A stretch of 64,000 nt of DNA from Candidatus Planktophila limnetica (GTDB lineage Bacteria; Actinomycetota; Actinomycetes; Nanopelagicales; Nanopelagicaceae). Positions 23,234-32,335 of the stretch are shown piece after piece. Location of the stretch: positions 992,001 through 1,056,000 of the forward strand of contig NZ_CP016782.1 in NCBI RefSeq assembly GCF_002288365.1. The letters run 5' to 3'. The position numbers and the translations under genes were made by a program. The notes beneath the pieces were generated by a model that worked only from the letters and a program-made list of their open reading frames with translations, was not told where the DNA came from and ran no database searches. Each line of letters starts with the position of its first letter. The stretch's first letter is position 1.

Positions 23234-23476
23234 ATGAACATTTACTCCGCTGATTTTCCGGCGTTAACCCTGAAGCAACGCGAAACTCTTTCGATGCTTG
23301 CACAAGGAATGAGTAACTCAGAAATAGCGCGCATTCACTTTGTCACCGAGAAATCAGTTGAGCAGATGGTGGGCAGAATAGCTCGCACCTTAGCAATTAC
23401 ACCCGATGAGACGAGCAACATGCGAGTTCTCTTAACTCTTGCCTTTCTCACAGGATTAGATGAGGTCTCTGTTTAA
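23234..23476 (+). CDS. Small LuxR-type helix-turn-helix protein (80 aa)
   Basis: This is a stand-alone LuxR/GerE-type DNA-binding domain: FPALTLKQRETLSMLAQGMSNSEIARIHFVTEKSVEQMVGRIARTL (about residues 8-53) has the LT.RE...L..G.SN.EIA pattern and the recognition-helix region before a C-terminal helical tail. There is no receiver or sensor domain, and the length is that of the HTH plus short flanks. It is divergent from katG across a 157-base spacer and followed after 23 bases by the DnaX-tail-like gene. Regulation of katG is possible but not shown. Confidence 0.8.
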   Translation: MNIYSADFPALTLKQRETLSMLAQGMSNSEIARIHFVTEKSVEQMVGRIARTLAITPDETSNMRVLLTLAFLTGLDEVSV

Positions 23477-23499
23477 AGTATTCAGGTATTGTCCGCGAG

Positions 23500-23766
23500 A
23501 TGGACACGGATCTTGCTTCACTTCGCTCAAGATGGAATGACGTATTAGACCTGCTCGAATCTGGCGATCGCATTGCGTGGTTGGTTTTCTTTGATGCTCG
23601 TTTAGCTTCTTTTGAAAATAACACTCTGACTTTAGATTTCTCTGATGCACGCAAATTCGCATCAAGTCATGAATACCAAGCCGTGCGCCCTAAGCACAAA
23701 GAGTCTTTAGCCGCTGCAATCAAGGAAGTCTTCTCAATTGACATTGCGATAGAAGAATTAGTATGA
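23500..23766 (+). CDS. Small protein resembling the C-terminal domain of DNA polymerase III gamma/tau (DnaX)
   Basis: The 88-residue product reads LRSRWNDVLDLLESGDRIAW (residues 7-26), then LVFFDARLASFENNTLTLDFSDARKFAS, ending with IKEVFSIDIAIEEL. This W..VL.....R.AW..L..A.........L.L.F pattern is that of the domain after the AAA+ core in actinobacterial DnaX, as I recall it. Here it stands alone, with no ATPase part in the window. It overlaps the lysozyme gene by four bases (ATGA). It could be a split-off DnaX tail or a paralogous adaptor. The fold similarity is my reading and needs a profile search. Confidence 0.6.
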   Translation: MDTDLASLRSRWNDVLDLLESGDRIAWLVFFDARLASFENNTLTLDFSDARKFASSHEYQAVRPKHKESLAAAIKEVFSIDIAIEELV

Positions 23767-25097
23767 AGAGTAAATTTCTTGTAATAACAATCTCACTCTT
23801 TGCCTTGTTAGCAAGTGGGCTCATGCCAGCACACGCTGATCAAACTCCGGTCATAAATGATGGTGGACCGCTGGCTCCTATTGAATTTAAGGGTCCAGGG
23901 CAACGAATTCACGGAGCAGACATCAGCAGATGGCAACATCCAAATGGAAAATTAATTAACTTTGAAAAGATGCGCGCAGCTGGAATCAACTTTGTCATGA
24001 TTAAAGGATCAGATACTAAAGATGATTCAGATGCACTGGCTCGCAAGTGGTACAAGATTGATAGAGAAGGCGCTCATGCAGCTGGTATCTACACTGGTTA
24101 CTATCACTATGCGATCTTGCCTAACGTTGCAACAAAGACACTTGTCATCAAAGATGCGCAGGCCCAAGCGCAAAAAGTATTGTGGCGAATAGCTTCCATT
24201 GGCGGGCTCACTGAAAAAGACTTACCAATCGCTTTAGATATTGAAAATAAGTGCGTAAAACTTCGTTCTAATAGATCTTGTGAGAAGTATGCATCACGAA
24301 ATACAGTCACTATTTGGTCAGAAACCTTTTTGCGCATCATCAAGGAAAAAACTGGTCGCATGCCTATTCTTTATTCATATTCTAATTTTCTTGAAAGTTC
24401 TATGAAGCGCAGCACTGAATTAGCGCAATACCCACTCTGGCTTGCCCAATATGGGGTGGATCCTGCAGTGCCAACTAATCACCCTGGAATGAAAAATGGT
24501 GGTTGTTACGTGCACTCATGGACTGCAGCAAATTGCAAAGCACAGTGGACGATGTGGCAGTACTCATCGTGTGGAATTGCGCCAAAATATGGCGTGCCTG
24601 GTTCGCGTTTAGATCTCAATGTTTTCAGAGGAACACCGGATGCTTTCGCAGCACTTAGAAAAGGTTCGTGGACACCAGAGCCAGCAGATTTAATGCCGGT
24701 GGGTGAAACAAGTGTGATGACAGTCAAATCTGTGACATTTAGTAATACGAATCGACCTTTGGTTGTCGATGTTGATGTCATGAGGCCAACTCTTGAACCA
24801 GTTGTTACTGGTTCAGTTAAATTCGTGCAAGATCCTGCAAATCCAATGAAGGCTTCCCTCAAGCAAAGCGCTATTCGTGCAACGAGTGGTTCTTGGACGC
24901 TATCTGTTGCTGGAATTCCTGCCGGCGTGTGGAATGGCCAAATTGTTTACTACGACAATTCAGATACTCATGCGACTTCATCGCAACCCATCACAATCAC
25001 TGTTGAGCAAGCGCTGAGCACACCGACTCCAAAGCCAACAAAGAAGCCAGTGGTAAAACCTAAGTCAGATGGATGTAAGAACCAGATTAAGAATTAA
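23763..25097 (+). CDS. Secreted glycoside hydrolase family 25 (lysozyme-like) with C-terminal domain
   Basis: This 444-residue protein has a signal peptide (MKSKFLVITISLFALLASGLMPAHA would be cut near residue 25). Next comes a GH25 domain starting HGADISRWQHPNG (about residue 50), with the catalytic Asp/Glu in PIALDIENKC (about residue 160) and the family end PLWLAQYG and TMWQYSS. After residue 290 comes a beta-rich, Ig-like region and a proline/lysine tail (TPTPKPTKKP). It probably cuts or remodels the cell's own peptidoglycan. Its stop shares the palindrome TTAA with convergent glpD. Confidence 0.88.
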   Translation: MKSKFLVITISLFALLASGLMPAHADQTPVINDGGPLAPIEFKGPGQRIHGADISRWQHPNGKLINFEKMRAAGINFVMIKGSDTKDDSDALARKWYKIDREGAHAAGIYTGYYHYAILPNVATKTLVIKDAQAQAQKVLWRIASIGGLTEKDLPIALDIENKCVKLRSNRSCEKYASRNTVTIWSETFLRIIKEKTGRMPILYSYSNFLESSMKRSTELAQYPLWLAQYGVDPAVPTNHPGMKNGGCYVHSWTAANCKAQWTMWQYSSCGIAPKYGVPGSRLDLNVFRGTPDAFAALRKGSWTPEPADLMPVGETSVMTVKSVTFSNTNRPLVVDVDVMRPTLEPVVTGSVKFVQDPANPMKASLKQSAIRATSGSWTLSVAGIPAGVWNGQIVYYDNSDTHATSSQPITITVEQALSTPTPKPTKKPVVKPKSDGCKNQIKN

Positions 25098-26752
25098 GCG
25101 CTAGCCAATGCTTCTTCGAGCGATTCGATTTCACGCTCTGCAATATCAAAATATGCGTTGATTGAATCTTTCTTCTGCTTTGCCGTCCATCCCAAAACTG
25201 GGGCAATAATTGCTGCAACATCATCTACTAAATCCATTGCACTATTTGGCGCCTCAAATGCCAAACGTGTGCGACGTGAGAGAACATCATCGATGCTGCG
25301 TGCACCTTCGTGACTTGCTGCGTAATAAATCTCTGCTTTGAGATATGGAAGATCTTTAGTTACTGGTTTTGCCAGCTTTGAATCGTGCTTAATGAGTTCA
25401 AGAACTTCACTAATGAGCGAGCCATAGCGATTAAGTAAGTGGCGCACAGATTCTGGGCTCAGACCGCTCTCTTCTGCGATGCGATCTACTTGTTGCACCA
25501 GAGCAAAATAACCATCTGCCCCAACAATCGGCACTTTATTTGTCACGCTATCGGCAACTATTCTGCGAAGTTCAACGCCAGCTAGATCAATAACATCTTT
25601 GCCCATCACGCGATAGGTTGTGTATTTTCCGCCAGCAATACTGACAAAACCCGGAGCGCTGCGATCGACGGTGTGCTCGCGAGATAATTTAGTTGTCTCA
25701 GAATCTTTATTATTAGAAACCAGTGGGCGCAGACCTGCATAGACACCAATGACTTCATTAATTTTTAACTTTGGCTTGAGAACCTTATTAGCCTCATTGA
25801 TGATGTATTCAACATCGCTTCGATCAGCTAGTGGTCTAGAACGATCTTCAGTATATGGAGTATCTGTTGTTCCAACTAGCCATTGATTAGCCCACGGAAT
25901 TAAGAAGAGAACAGATTTTTCAGTTTTTAGAATGATTCCTTCAGTGGACTTAATCGCACTCTTTGGCAAAACAATGTGCACGCCTTTACTCATGGTCACG
26001 TGATAGCCAGGCTTAATGCCAAATGATTCGTGGAGCTGATCACTCCAGATGCCCGCGCACATCACTGTGGCAGTTGCCTTTATGGTTATTAATTTTCCTG
26101 TTTCAACATCTCGAGCCTTAACGCCAGTTACTCGCTTGCCATCTTTAACCAGTGATTCGACTTTGACACCCGTTGCAATAACTGCGCCGTGGCGTGCTGC
26201 GGTGCGAGCAATCATCATTGTGTGGCGGGCATCATCTACTTGTGCATCAAAATACTTAATTGCTCCAGTGACAATATCTGGGCGCAGTGATGGCGCAATC
26301 TCAGCGATCTTTTTCTGGCTGATGTGCTTGTGTCCTGGCAACGCTCGTTTGAATCCACGCAGTGCGTCATAGAGTGCAAGACCTGCACCAACGTATGTGC
26401 GTTCGCGGAATTTTTCATGCAATGGATAGAAGAAAGCGAGTGGTTTAACTAAGTGCGGTGCAAGGGATGAAACCATGAGTTCGCGCTCGTGCAGTGCTTC
26501 ACGGACTAATTTAAAATCATACTGTTCTAAATAACGCAATCCACCATGAATTAACTTGCTGGAGCGACTAGAAGTTCCGGATGCAATATCTGATGCTTCA
26601 ACGAGAGCGACTTTTAATCCACGAGATGCTGCATCAAGGGCGGCGCCAACTCCGGTGACTCCACCGCCAATGACCAAAACATCGAATTGATCTTTAGCCA
26701 GGCAGGCAAGGGCTTCATCTCTTTGCTCGGTATCGAGTGAAGATGAAAACAT
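25094..26752 (-). CDS. glpD: Glycerol-3-phosphate dehydrogenase, FAD-dependent
   Basis: GlpD oxidises glycerol-3-phosphate to dihydroxyacetone phosphate and feeds electrons to quinones at the membrane. The 552-residue product has the FAD dinucleotide motif VIGGGVTGVGAALDAASRG (about residues 26-44), the GlpD signature SSRSSKLIHGGLRYLE (about 61-76), the substrate region TPYTEDRSRPL and the C-terminal cap domain. It is divergent from glpK across about 73 bases, giving a complete glycerol entry route. No glycerol facilitator gene (glpF) is present in the window. Confidence 0.96.
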   Translation of the reverse strand: MFSSSLDTEQRDEALACLAKDQFDVLVIGGGVTGVGAALDAASRGLKVALVEASDIASGTSSRSSKLIHGGLRYLEQYDFKLVREALHERELMVSSLAPHLVKPLAFFYPLHEKFRERTYVGAGLALYDALRGFKRALPGHKHISQKKIAEIAPSLRPDIVTGAIKYFDAQVDDARHTMMIARTAARHGAVIATGVKVESLVKDGKRVTGVKARDVETGKLITIKATATVMCAGIWSDQLHESFGIKPGYHVTMSKGVHIVLPKSAIKSTEGIILKTEKSVLFLIPWANQWLVGTTDTPYTEDRSRPLADRSDVEYIINEANKVLKPKLKINEVIGVYAGLRPLVSNNKDSETTKLSREHTVDRSAPGFVSIAGGKYTTYRVMGKDVIDLAGVELRRIVADSVTNKVPIVGADGYFALVQQVDRIAEESGLSPESVRHLLNRYGSLISEVLELIKHDSKLAKPVTKDLPYLKAEIYYAASHEGARSIDDVLSRRTRLAFEAPNSAMDLVDDVAAIIAPVLGWTAKQKKDSINAYFDIAEREIESLEEALASA

Positions 26753-26825
26753 TGTTCAATCCTTGTCCCTGAAAGTGATGATTAGATAGGCTAAGCGTAA
26801 CGCGAGATTGAACTTTGAGGGAAGT

Positions 26826-28295
26826 ATGACTTTTATAGGCTCACTTGATCAGGGAACAACCAGCACTCGTTTCATGATCTTTGACCACGATGCCCAACTC
26901 ATTGCATCGGATCAACTAGAACATAGACAGATTCTTCCTCAAGCAGGTTGGGTAGAACACGACGGTGCACAAATTTGGGCGAACGCTCAAAAGGTGATGG
27001 CTGGCGCGCTAGAAAAAGCTGGATTAAAAAGAAGCGACCTTGCAGCCATTGGTATTACCAATCAGCGCGAAACAACGCTTGCGTGGGATGTAACAACGGG
27101 TGCTCCCCTGCACAATGCCATCGTCTGGCAAGACACCAGAACCGCTGAATTTATGAATGATCTCAGCGAGTCAGATAAAAAGAGTGTTATTCATAAAACC
27201 GGTCTTGCAATTGCGCCTTATTTTTCTGCAAGCAAGATGAATTGGCTTATCAACAATGTCCACTCAGTAAAAGTGGCGGTTCAAGCCGGTAATGCACGCA
27301 TTGGAACTATTGATAGCTGGATTTTGTGGAATTTATCGGGTGGAACTTTTGCAACAGATGTAACTAATGCCAGCCGCACAGCGCTGATGAATCTAGAGAC
27401 TCTTGATTGGGATCCAGATCTGCTTGCACTCTTTGGCGTTCCACGCTCTGTGCTTGCAGATATTCGTTCTACTTCTGAAGTCTATGCAAAGACATCAGAT
27501 GGTGTTCCGATTGCATCCTTAGTCGGTGACCAACAAGGTGCGATGATCGGACAAGCGTGTTTTGGTATCGGTGATTCGAAAACAACGTATGGGACTGGAA
27601 ACTTTGCTCTGGTGAATACAGGAACAACAATTGTTCGTTCAACTCATGGATTGCTCACAACGCTGTGCTACAAACTCGGGGACGCGCCAGCTGTCTACGC
27701 ACTTGAAGGCTCTGTGGCCGTAACGGGCTCTGCTATTCAGTGGTTGCGCGATCAAATCGGAATTATTTCTTCCTCTAGTGAAGTAGAAGGACTTGCAGCC
27801 AGTGTTGCAGATAGCGGTGGAGTTTATTTCGTTCCCGCATTTTCTGGATTATTTGCACCATATTGGCGAAGTGATGCACGCGGAGTTCTAGTCGGACTCA
27901 CACGCGCCACAACAAAGGCGCATATTGCGCGGGCAGCACTTGAAGCAATTGCCTATCAAACTCGCGATGTCATGGATGCCATGGCTGCAGATAGCAAAGT
28001 AACTCTTACGCAAATGCGCGTAGATGGTGGAGCGACCGCAAATAATTTACTGATGCAAATTCAATCCGATGTCATGGGAATTGAAGTTGTCCGTCCAAAG
28101 GTTATTGAAACAACTGCCCTCGGTGCGGCATACGCTGCTGGCCTTGCAATTGGAATATGGAAATCACCACAAGATTTACGAAATAATTGGCATGAAGATC
28201 AAAGATGGAGTGCAACACAGAGTCCTGTTTTACGCGAGGAAAAATACCTACTATGGAAGAAAGCAGTAGAACGCACGCTTAATTGGATAGAGTAG
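26826..28295 (+). CDS. glpK: Glycerol kinase
   Basis: GlpK phosphorylates glycerol with ATP. From ATG 26826 the protein has 489 residues, starting MTFIGSLDQGTTSTRFMIFD, with the phosphate-binding DQGTTS loop, the glycerol-binding TNQRETT and WQDTRT, the FGGY-family signature region GLFAPYWRSDARGVLVGLTR and DGGATANNLLMQIQSD. I prefer this ATG to the TTG at 26808 because a GAGGGA ribosome binding site lies just before it. The gene is divergent from glpD and is followed after seven bases by galT. Confidence 0.96.
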   Translation: MTFIGSLDQGTTSTRFMIFDHDAQLIASDQLEHRQILPQAGWVEHDGAQIWANAQKVMAGALEKAGLKRSDLAAIGITNQRETTLAWDVTTGAPLHNAIVWQDTRTAEFMNDLSESDKKSVIHKTGLAIAPYFSASKMNWLINNVHSVKVAVQAGNARIGTIDSWILWNLSGGTFATDVTNASRTALMNLETLDWDPDLLALFGVPRSVLADIRSTSEVYAKTSDGVPIASLVGDQQGAMIGQACFGIGDSKTTYGTGNFALVNTGTTIVRSTHGLLTTLCYKLGDAPAVYALEGSVAVTGSAIQWLRDQIGIISSSSEVEGLAASVADSGGVYFVPAFSGLFAPYWRSDARGVLVGLTRATTKAHIARAALEAIAYQTRDVMDAMAADSKVTLTQMRVDGGATANNLLMQIQSDVMGIEVVRPKVIETTALGAAYAAGLAIGIWKSPQDLRNNWHEDQRWSATQSPVLREEKYLLWKKAVERTLNWIE

Positions 28296-28302
28296 ACACA
28301 CT

Positions 28303-29412
28303 ATGAGCTCGAAACTCGGCGCAGGTGTTACGCGCACCGATCGCCTGCTCTCTGATGCTCGCACTATTCGTTATTACGATACGGCCGGACAAGTGCGTGC
28401 AACGGCTGACAAGCGCGAAAAGGGCGAGCAACCAGGTATTGGTGAACTTCGTTTAGATCCACTGGTTAATGAGTGGGTTGCGATGGCCGCGCATCGTCAA
28501 GGTCGAGTCTTCTTGCCACCAAAAGAGTTGTGTCCGCTGTGTCCATCAACTGGTGAGAATCTGACAGAAGTTCCTGAAGATAACTTTGAAGTTGTTGTCT
28601 TTGATAACAAATCACCATCGCTTCGTCCACCACAAGGTGATTGGGCGCTTCCCGATATGGCCGGCCCAGATACAGATACCGGAACTGCCGCTGGCAAGTG
28701 TGAAGTTATTTGTTTTACAGCAGATCACGGCCATGCCTTTAAGGATTTAAGCACTGAGCGCATTCGAGTATTACTAGAAGCGTGGATGGATCGCACACGT
28801 GAATTATCCAAAGAAAAATTCATTCACCACATCACACCTTTTGAAAATCGTGGCGAAGAAGTGGGCGTGACCTTGGCCCATCCACACGGTCAAATTTACG
28901 CGTACTCATATATTCCTCCAAAGGTTTCTCGCATGCTCGAAGTTGCGCGAAAGCACAAAGAGCGCACCGGCAAAGTACTCTTCGATGAAATTGTTGCTCG
29001 CGAAATCAAAGATGAAGAGCGCATCGTTGCGCAAAACAAACACTGGGTTGCCTACGTTCCATATGCCGCACGCTACTCATTTGAAATCCACCTTGCGCCA
29101 AAGGTTTCTGTGGCAGATTTAAGCGAACTCACGACAGAGGTTGCTGATGCATATCCAGCAATTGCTAAAGAAGTTCTGCAACGCCTAGATGGTGTCTTTG
29201 ATATTCCAATGGCATATATAGCCGCGTGGCATCAAGCACCTGTGCGCGAGGGCCGCGATCTTCTTCGTTTGCACTGGCAGATTACAAGTGTGCGCCGAGC
29301 TCCGGGAAAGCTAAAGTATCTAGCAGGATCTGAATCTTCGATGGGCGCATTCATAATGGATCTACGTCCAGAACAATCTGCTGCTCAGTTGCGAGAAGTA
29401 AAGCTGACGTAA
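28303..29412 (+). CDS. galT: Galactose-1-phosphate uridylyltransferase
   Basis: GalT exchanges UMP between UDP-glucose and galactose-1-phosphate in the Leloir pathway. The 369-residue product has the zinc cysteines in ELCPLCPST (about residues 75-83), the catalytic HPH of AHPHGQIYAYSYIPPK (about 190) and the C-terminal EIHLAPK and AAWHQAPV with further histidine ligands. It abuts galE without a gap. galK is not in the window, so galactose use needs a kinase elsewhere, or the pair serves nucleotide-sugar supply. Confidence 0.95.
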   Translation: MSSKLGAGVTRTDRLLSDARTIRYYDTAGQVRATADKREKGEQPGIGELRLDPLVNEWVAMAAHRQGRVFLPPKELCPLCPSTGENLTEVPEDNFEVVVFDNKSPSLRPPQGDWALPDMAGPDTDTGTAAGKCEVICFTADHGHAFKDLSTERIRVLLEAWMDRTRELSKEKFIHHITPFENRGEEVGVTLAHPHGQIYAYSYIPPKVSRMLEVARKHKERTGKVLFDEIVAREIKDEERIVAQNKHWVAYVPYAARYSFEIHLAPKVSVADLSELTTEVADAYPAIAKEVLQRLDGVFDIPMAYIAAWHQAPVREGRDLLRLHWQITSVRRAPGKLKYLAGSESSMGAFIMDLRPEQSAAQLREVKLT

Positions 29413-30363
29413 ATGAAGATCTTGGTCACAGGAGGCGCCGGCTATATCGGCTCTCATGCTGTTGAAATCCTTATGAACAGCGGCCACGAAGTAACAGTGC
29501 TAGATGATTGCAGTACAGGTCACGCAGATTCATTGCCACCAACTGCGCGCTTTGTTCAAGGATCTCTCCTTGATTCCGATTTAGTTATGCGCGCCCTCAA
29601 AGGCTGCGAAGCGGTGATGCACTTTGCTGGTAAATCACTGGTTGGTGAATCAGTTGAAAAGCCAGATCTTTATCGCAAAGTAAATGTTGCCGGCACAAAA
29701 GTATTACTTGGCGAGATGAATACCGCAGGAATTAAGAAAATAGTTTTTTCTTCCTCTGCGGCTACCTACGGTCAACCTGACTCTTCTCCCGTGAGTGAAA
29801 GTGCGCACTGCGCGCCGACTAATCCTTATGGCGAAACAAAGTTGGCAATTGAACGCGAATTATCCACCGCTGCTTTAACTCAGGGTGTGGCTGCTGTTTC
29901 GCTGCGTTATTTCAATGTGGCAGGGGCGCTTGAGACCAATCGTGGCTGGTTATCAGAGCGTCATGATCCCGAAACTCACTTAATTCCTAACGCGCTACGT
30001 GCGACTTCAGAATCTCCGCTGCGTATTTTTGGACGCGATTGGAACACACCGGATGGAACATGCATCCGCGATTACGTTCACATCATTGATTTAATCGACG
30101 CCCATGTCAGAGCTCTTAAATTCTTAGAGGCTTCAACTCATCATGTCTTTAATATCGGATCTGGCACTGGCTATTCTGTGGCACAAGTAGTTGCTGCAGT
30201 CTCGCGTGTGAAAAGTAGCCCGCTTGCAACTATTGATGCGCCAAGGCGCGCGGGCGATCCTGCTGTGTTAGTTGCCAATATTGATAAAGCAGAAATGATT
30301 CTTAACTGGCGGCCTGAACGCACTTTAGATCAGATGGTTGAAGATACTTTCAAAGCTATTTAA
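29413..30363 (+). CDS. galE: UDP-glucose 4-epimerase
   Basis: GalE interconverts UDP-glucose and UDP-galactose. The 316-residue short-chain dehydrogenase has the NAD motif TGGAGYIGSH (residues 5-14), catalytic SSSAATYG and the YxxxK pair in NPYGETK (about residue 146). It also has the GalE-specific DGTCIRDYVHIIDL (about 214-227), which is the epimerase signature. It starts directly after the galT stop and overlaps the convergent ACT-domain gene by eight bases. It is slightly shorter than E. coli GalE but complete. Confidence 0.95.
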   Translation: MKILVTGGAGYIGSHAVEILMNSGHEVTVLDDCSTGHADSLPPTARFVQGSLLDSDLVMRALKGCEAVMHFAGKSLVGESVEKPDLYRKVNVAGTKVLLGEMNTAGIKKIVFSSSAATYGQPDSSPVSESAHCAPTNPYGETKLAIERELSTAALTQGVAAVSLRYFNVAGALETNRGWLSERHDPETHLIPNALRATSESPLRIFGRDWNTPDGTCIRDYVHIIDLIDAHVRALKFLEASTHHVFNIGSGTGYSVAQVVAAVSRVKSSPLATIDAPRRAGDPAVLVANIDKAEMILNWRPERTLDQMVEDTFKAI

Positions 30364-30595
30364 CAGGATTTATTGCAATAACTTCAACGCCACCAATTGA
30401 ACCAAGAATGTTTAATAGATCAGTTGGATCACTGCCAGGAATAGCCACAGTTAAATCGTCATAACCTTTTCCATCTTCAGATTTTGTAACTGTGAGCTCT
30501 TGAATATTTCCACCTGCAAAGCCAATGGCCGATGCCAAAGCGCCAAGGGAGCCTGGCTGATCAGGTAGTGAAATAGATAAACGAAAGAGTGCCAT
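30356..30595 (-). CDS. ACT domain-containing protein (79 aa)
   Basis: The whole 79-residue product is a single ACT fold: RLSISLPDQPGSLGALASAIGFAGGNIQEL (about residues 5-34) holds the DxPGxLxxL ligand-binding signature, followed by two more strands and helix (DDLTVAIPG, LLNILGSIGGVEVIAI). ACT domains bind amino acids to control enzymes; free-standing ones can be regulators. It lies ten bases behind the HtrA-type protease gene on the same strand, but no shared function is obvious. The target is unknown. Confidence 0.85.
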   Translation of the reverse strand: MALFRLSISLPDQPGSLGALASAIGFAGGNIQELTVTKSEDGKGYDDLTVAIPGSDPTDLLNILGSIGGVEVIAINPVK

Positions 30596-30604
30596 GGCTA
30601 CAGA

Positions 30605-31726
30605 TTAACCATTGGAAGGCGCTTTGCCCAATTTAACGGTGAATGTCTTTGTTCCGCCGCCATTTGGTAAATCAACAGTGACAGAAATTGTGGCACCTGG
30701 TGCATATGAACGGATGCGAACAACTGCACTTACTTGATCCGTTACGCGCTGGCCACCAATTGATTTAATTACTGCGCCAACAGGAATTCCGGCGACTTCT
30801 GCGCCTTCACCTGGTGTGAGTCTAAGAATTCTTGCACCAATACCTTCATACGTACTATCGAAATAAACACCGAGTAATGGACGAGTCGAAGTATTAGTTG
30901 GAGAAGTAATAATTTCATCAATCACACGTTTTGCCTCAGTAATGGGAATTGCAAAACCAAGTCCGATGCTTCCGCTTGTGCCGCCGGATGAGAGTGTGGC
31001 AATTGCAGAATTCACACCGATGATCTGTCCTTGAGCATTAATAAGTGCTCCCCCAGAGTTACCTGGGTTAATTGCTGCATCAGTTTGAATCGCATTAACA
31101 AATGATTCTTGACCGACTGTGCCGGCCGATACTGGACGGTTGAGGGCAGAAATAATTCCTGTTGTGACGGTTGAAGCCAAACCAAGTGGTGAACCAATAG
31201 CCATAACAGGTTCTCCAACAACTAACTTGGTTGAATCTCCTACGTTAAGGGCTGCAAGGTTGCCTTTGTTTATCTGCAAAACAGCAATGTCATAAGCCTT
31301 ATCTCGTCCAATAATTTTGGCATCTGCTTGATCGCCATTTGAAAATTCGACTGTGATCGTGCCAGATGTTGAGGCAACAGCATCAATAACGTGATTATTT
31401 GTGATGATGTATGAAGATGAAGCCGATGAATTATAAACCCAACCTGAACCTGTGCCACCACCAGTTGATGTTTCAGCAGCAATTGATACAACAGATGGAG
31501 TAATTGTTGCAGCTAGGTTCTTCACATCAAAAGCGTTTGTGGTCAGTTCTAGCGGTGAACGACCTTTAGCACACTTGCCATCGGCGGATAAAAAGAGCAC
31601 TTTCGTCTTGTTATCCACACACGCTTTAACGCCACCTATGTTATTAATTTCTGCAACTGCGATTCCACCAGCAACGCTGGCTCCGAGTACAAAGGCTAGA
31701 GCAAGATTAATCGTGCTTTTTCTCAT
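30605..31726 (-). CDS. HtrA/DegP-type serine protease with PDZ domain
   Basis: This 373-residue envelope protease has an N-terminal membrane anchor or signal (STINLALAFVLGASVAGGIAVAE) and a trypsin-like domain with the triad His in ITNNHVIDAV, Asp in KAYDIAVLQI and Ser in NPGNSGGALINAQG. A PDZ domain follows (LGVYFDSTYEGIGARI ... GIPVGAVIKSIGGQRV). The ATG at 31726 overlaps the Rieske gene's TAA by one base, so I prefer it to a slightly longer frame. It probably handles misfolded proteins outside the membrane. Coupling to a Rieske protein is unusual. Confidence 0.93.
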   Translation of the reverse strand: MRKSTINLALAFVLGASVAGGIAVAEINNIGGVKACVDNKTKVLFLSADGKCAKGRSPLELTTNAFDVKNLAATITPSVVSIAAETSTGGGTGSGWVYNSSASSSYIITNNHVIDAVASTSGTITVEFSNGDQADAKIIGRDKAYDIAVLQINKGNLAALNVGDSTKLVVGEPVMAIGSPLGLASTVTTGIISALNRPVSAGTVGQESFVNAIQTDAAINPGNSGGALINAQGQIIGVNSAIATLSSGGTSGSIGLGFAIPITEAKRVIDEIITSPTNTSTRPLLGVYFDSTYEGIGARILRLTPGEGAEVAGIPVGAVIKSIGGQRVTDQVSAVVRIRSYAPGATISVTVDLPNGGGTKTFTVKLGKAPSNG

Positions 31727-32112
31727 TATGGCTGCACGATCCAATCACTTTTAATTGATACCGAAATTTTATCCAATGGACGTTCAGGTTCTCCAGAAAC
31801 AACTCTGCCCGATTTAAATGGATCAAAGGAACCAAGGTGACATGGACAAACAAGTTTCTTACCTGCTTTTAAGTATTCAACTGTGCACCCTTGGTGCGTG
31901 CAAATTGCAGAGTATGCAAATACCCCAGCCTTTGTGCGAAAGAGATATGCCGGAGCGCCATTGGCTGCAACGAATTTCTGGGCAGAGCCGACAGGAAATT
32001 TAGAGAGCTTTACTATTTTCTTTGGCGCTGCTGCAATGGCAGATTGCGTGCGCCCAAAAACAAAGGCACCGGCTGAGATTGCTGCGGTGCGTAGAAAGCC
32101 TCTGCGATTCAT
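31726..32112 (-). CDS. Tat-exported Rieske [2Fe-2S] protein
   Basis: This 128-residue protein has a twin-arginine signal (MNRRGFLRTAAISAGAFVFG) followed by a Rieske domain: CTHQGC (about residues 77-82) and CPCHLGSF (about 95-102) give the two Cys and two His ligands of the 2Fe-2S cluster. It is too small to be a dioxygenase or the QcrA subunit with its membrane anchors, so it may be a free exported electron carrier or an accessory Rieske. Its stop overlaps the protease start by one base. The partner is unknown. Confidence 0.9.
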   Translation of the reverse strand: MNRRGFLRTAAISAGAFVFGRTQSAIAAAPKKIVKLSKFPVGSAQKFVAANGAPAYLFRTKAGVFAYSAICTHQGCTVEYLKAGKKLVCPCHLGSFDPFKSGRVVSGEPERPLDKISVSIKSDWIVQP

Positions 32113-32188
32113 TCGTGTATTTTCCTAATCTCTTCCTTGATGCGATCAGTGTAAATAATTAACCTGAGAGAAGCCTGAGAAAATCCTG

Positions 32189-32260
32189 CTCCCTGACTTG
32201 GATTCGAACCAAGAACCTGCCGGTTAACAGCCGGCTGCTCTGCCATTGAGCTATCAGGGA
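32189..32260 (-). tRNA. tRNA-Asn (GTT)
   Basis: Reading the minus strand gives acceptor TCCCTGA / TCAGGGA, D-arm GCTCAATGGCAGAGC, anticodon arm CCGGC-TGTTAAC-CGG-type with anticodon GTT, and T-arm CTTGGTTCGAATCCAAG. The discriminator is G and CCA is not encoded. All arms pair well. It stands alone between the Rieske and dnaG genes. Confidence 0.94.
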
Positions 32261-32335
32261 CTATTCGCTTCTCGCGAAGAGTTACGAGCGCACACTCTAG
32301 CGCACAGCCAAGGGGTGGTCTAAATCGAAGCGGAG

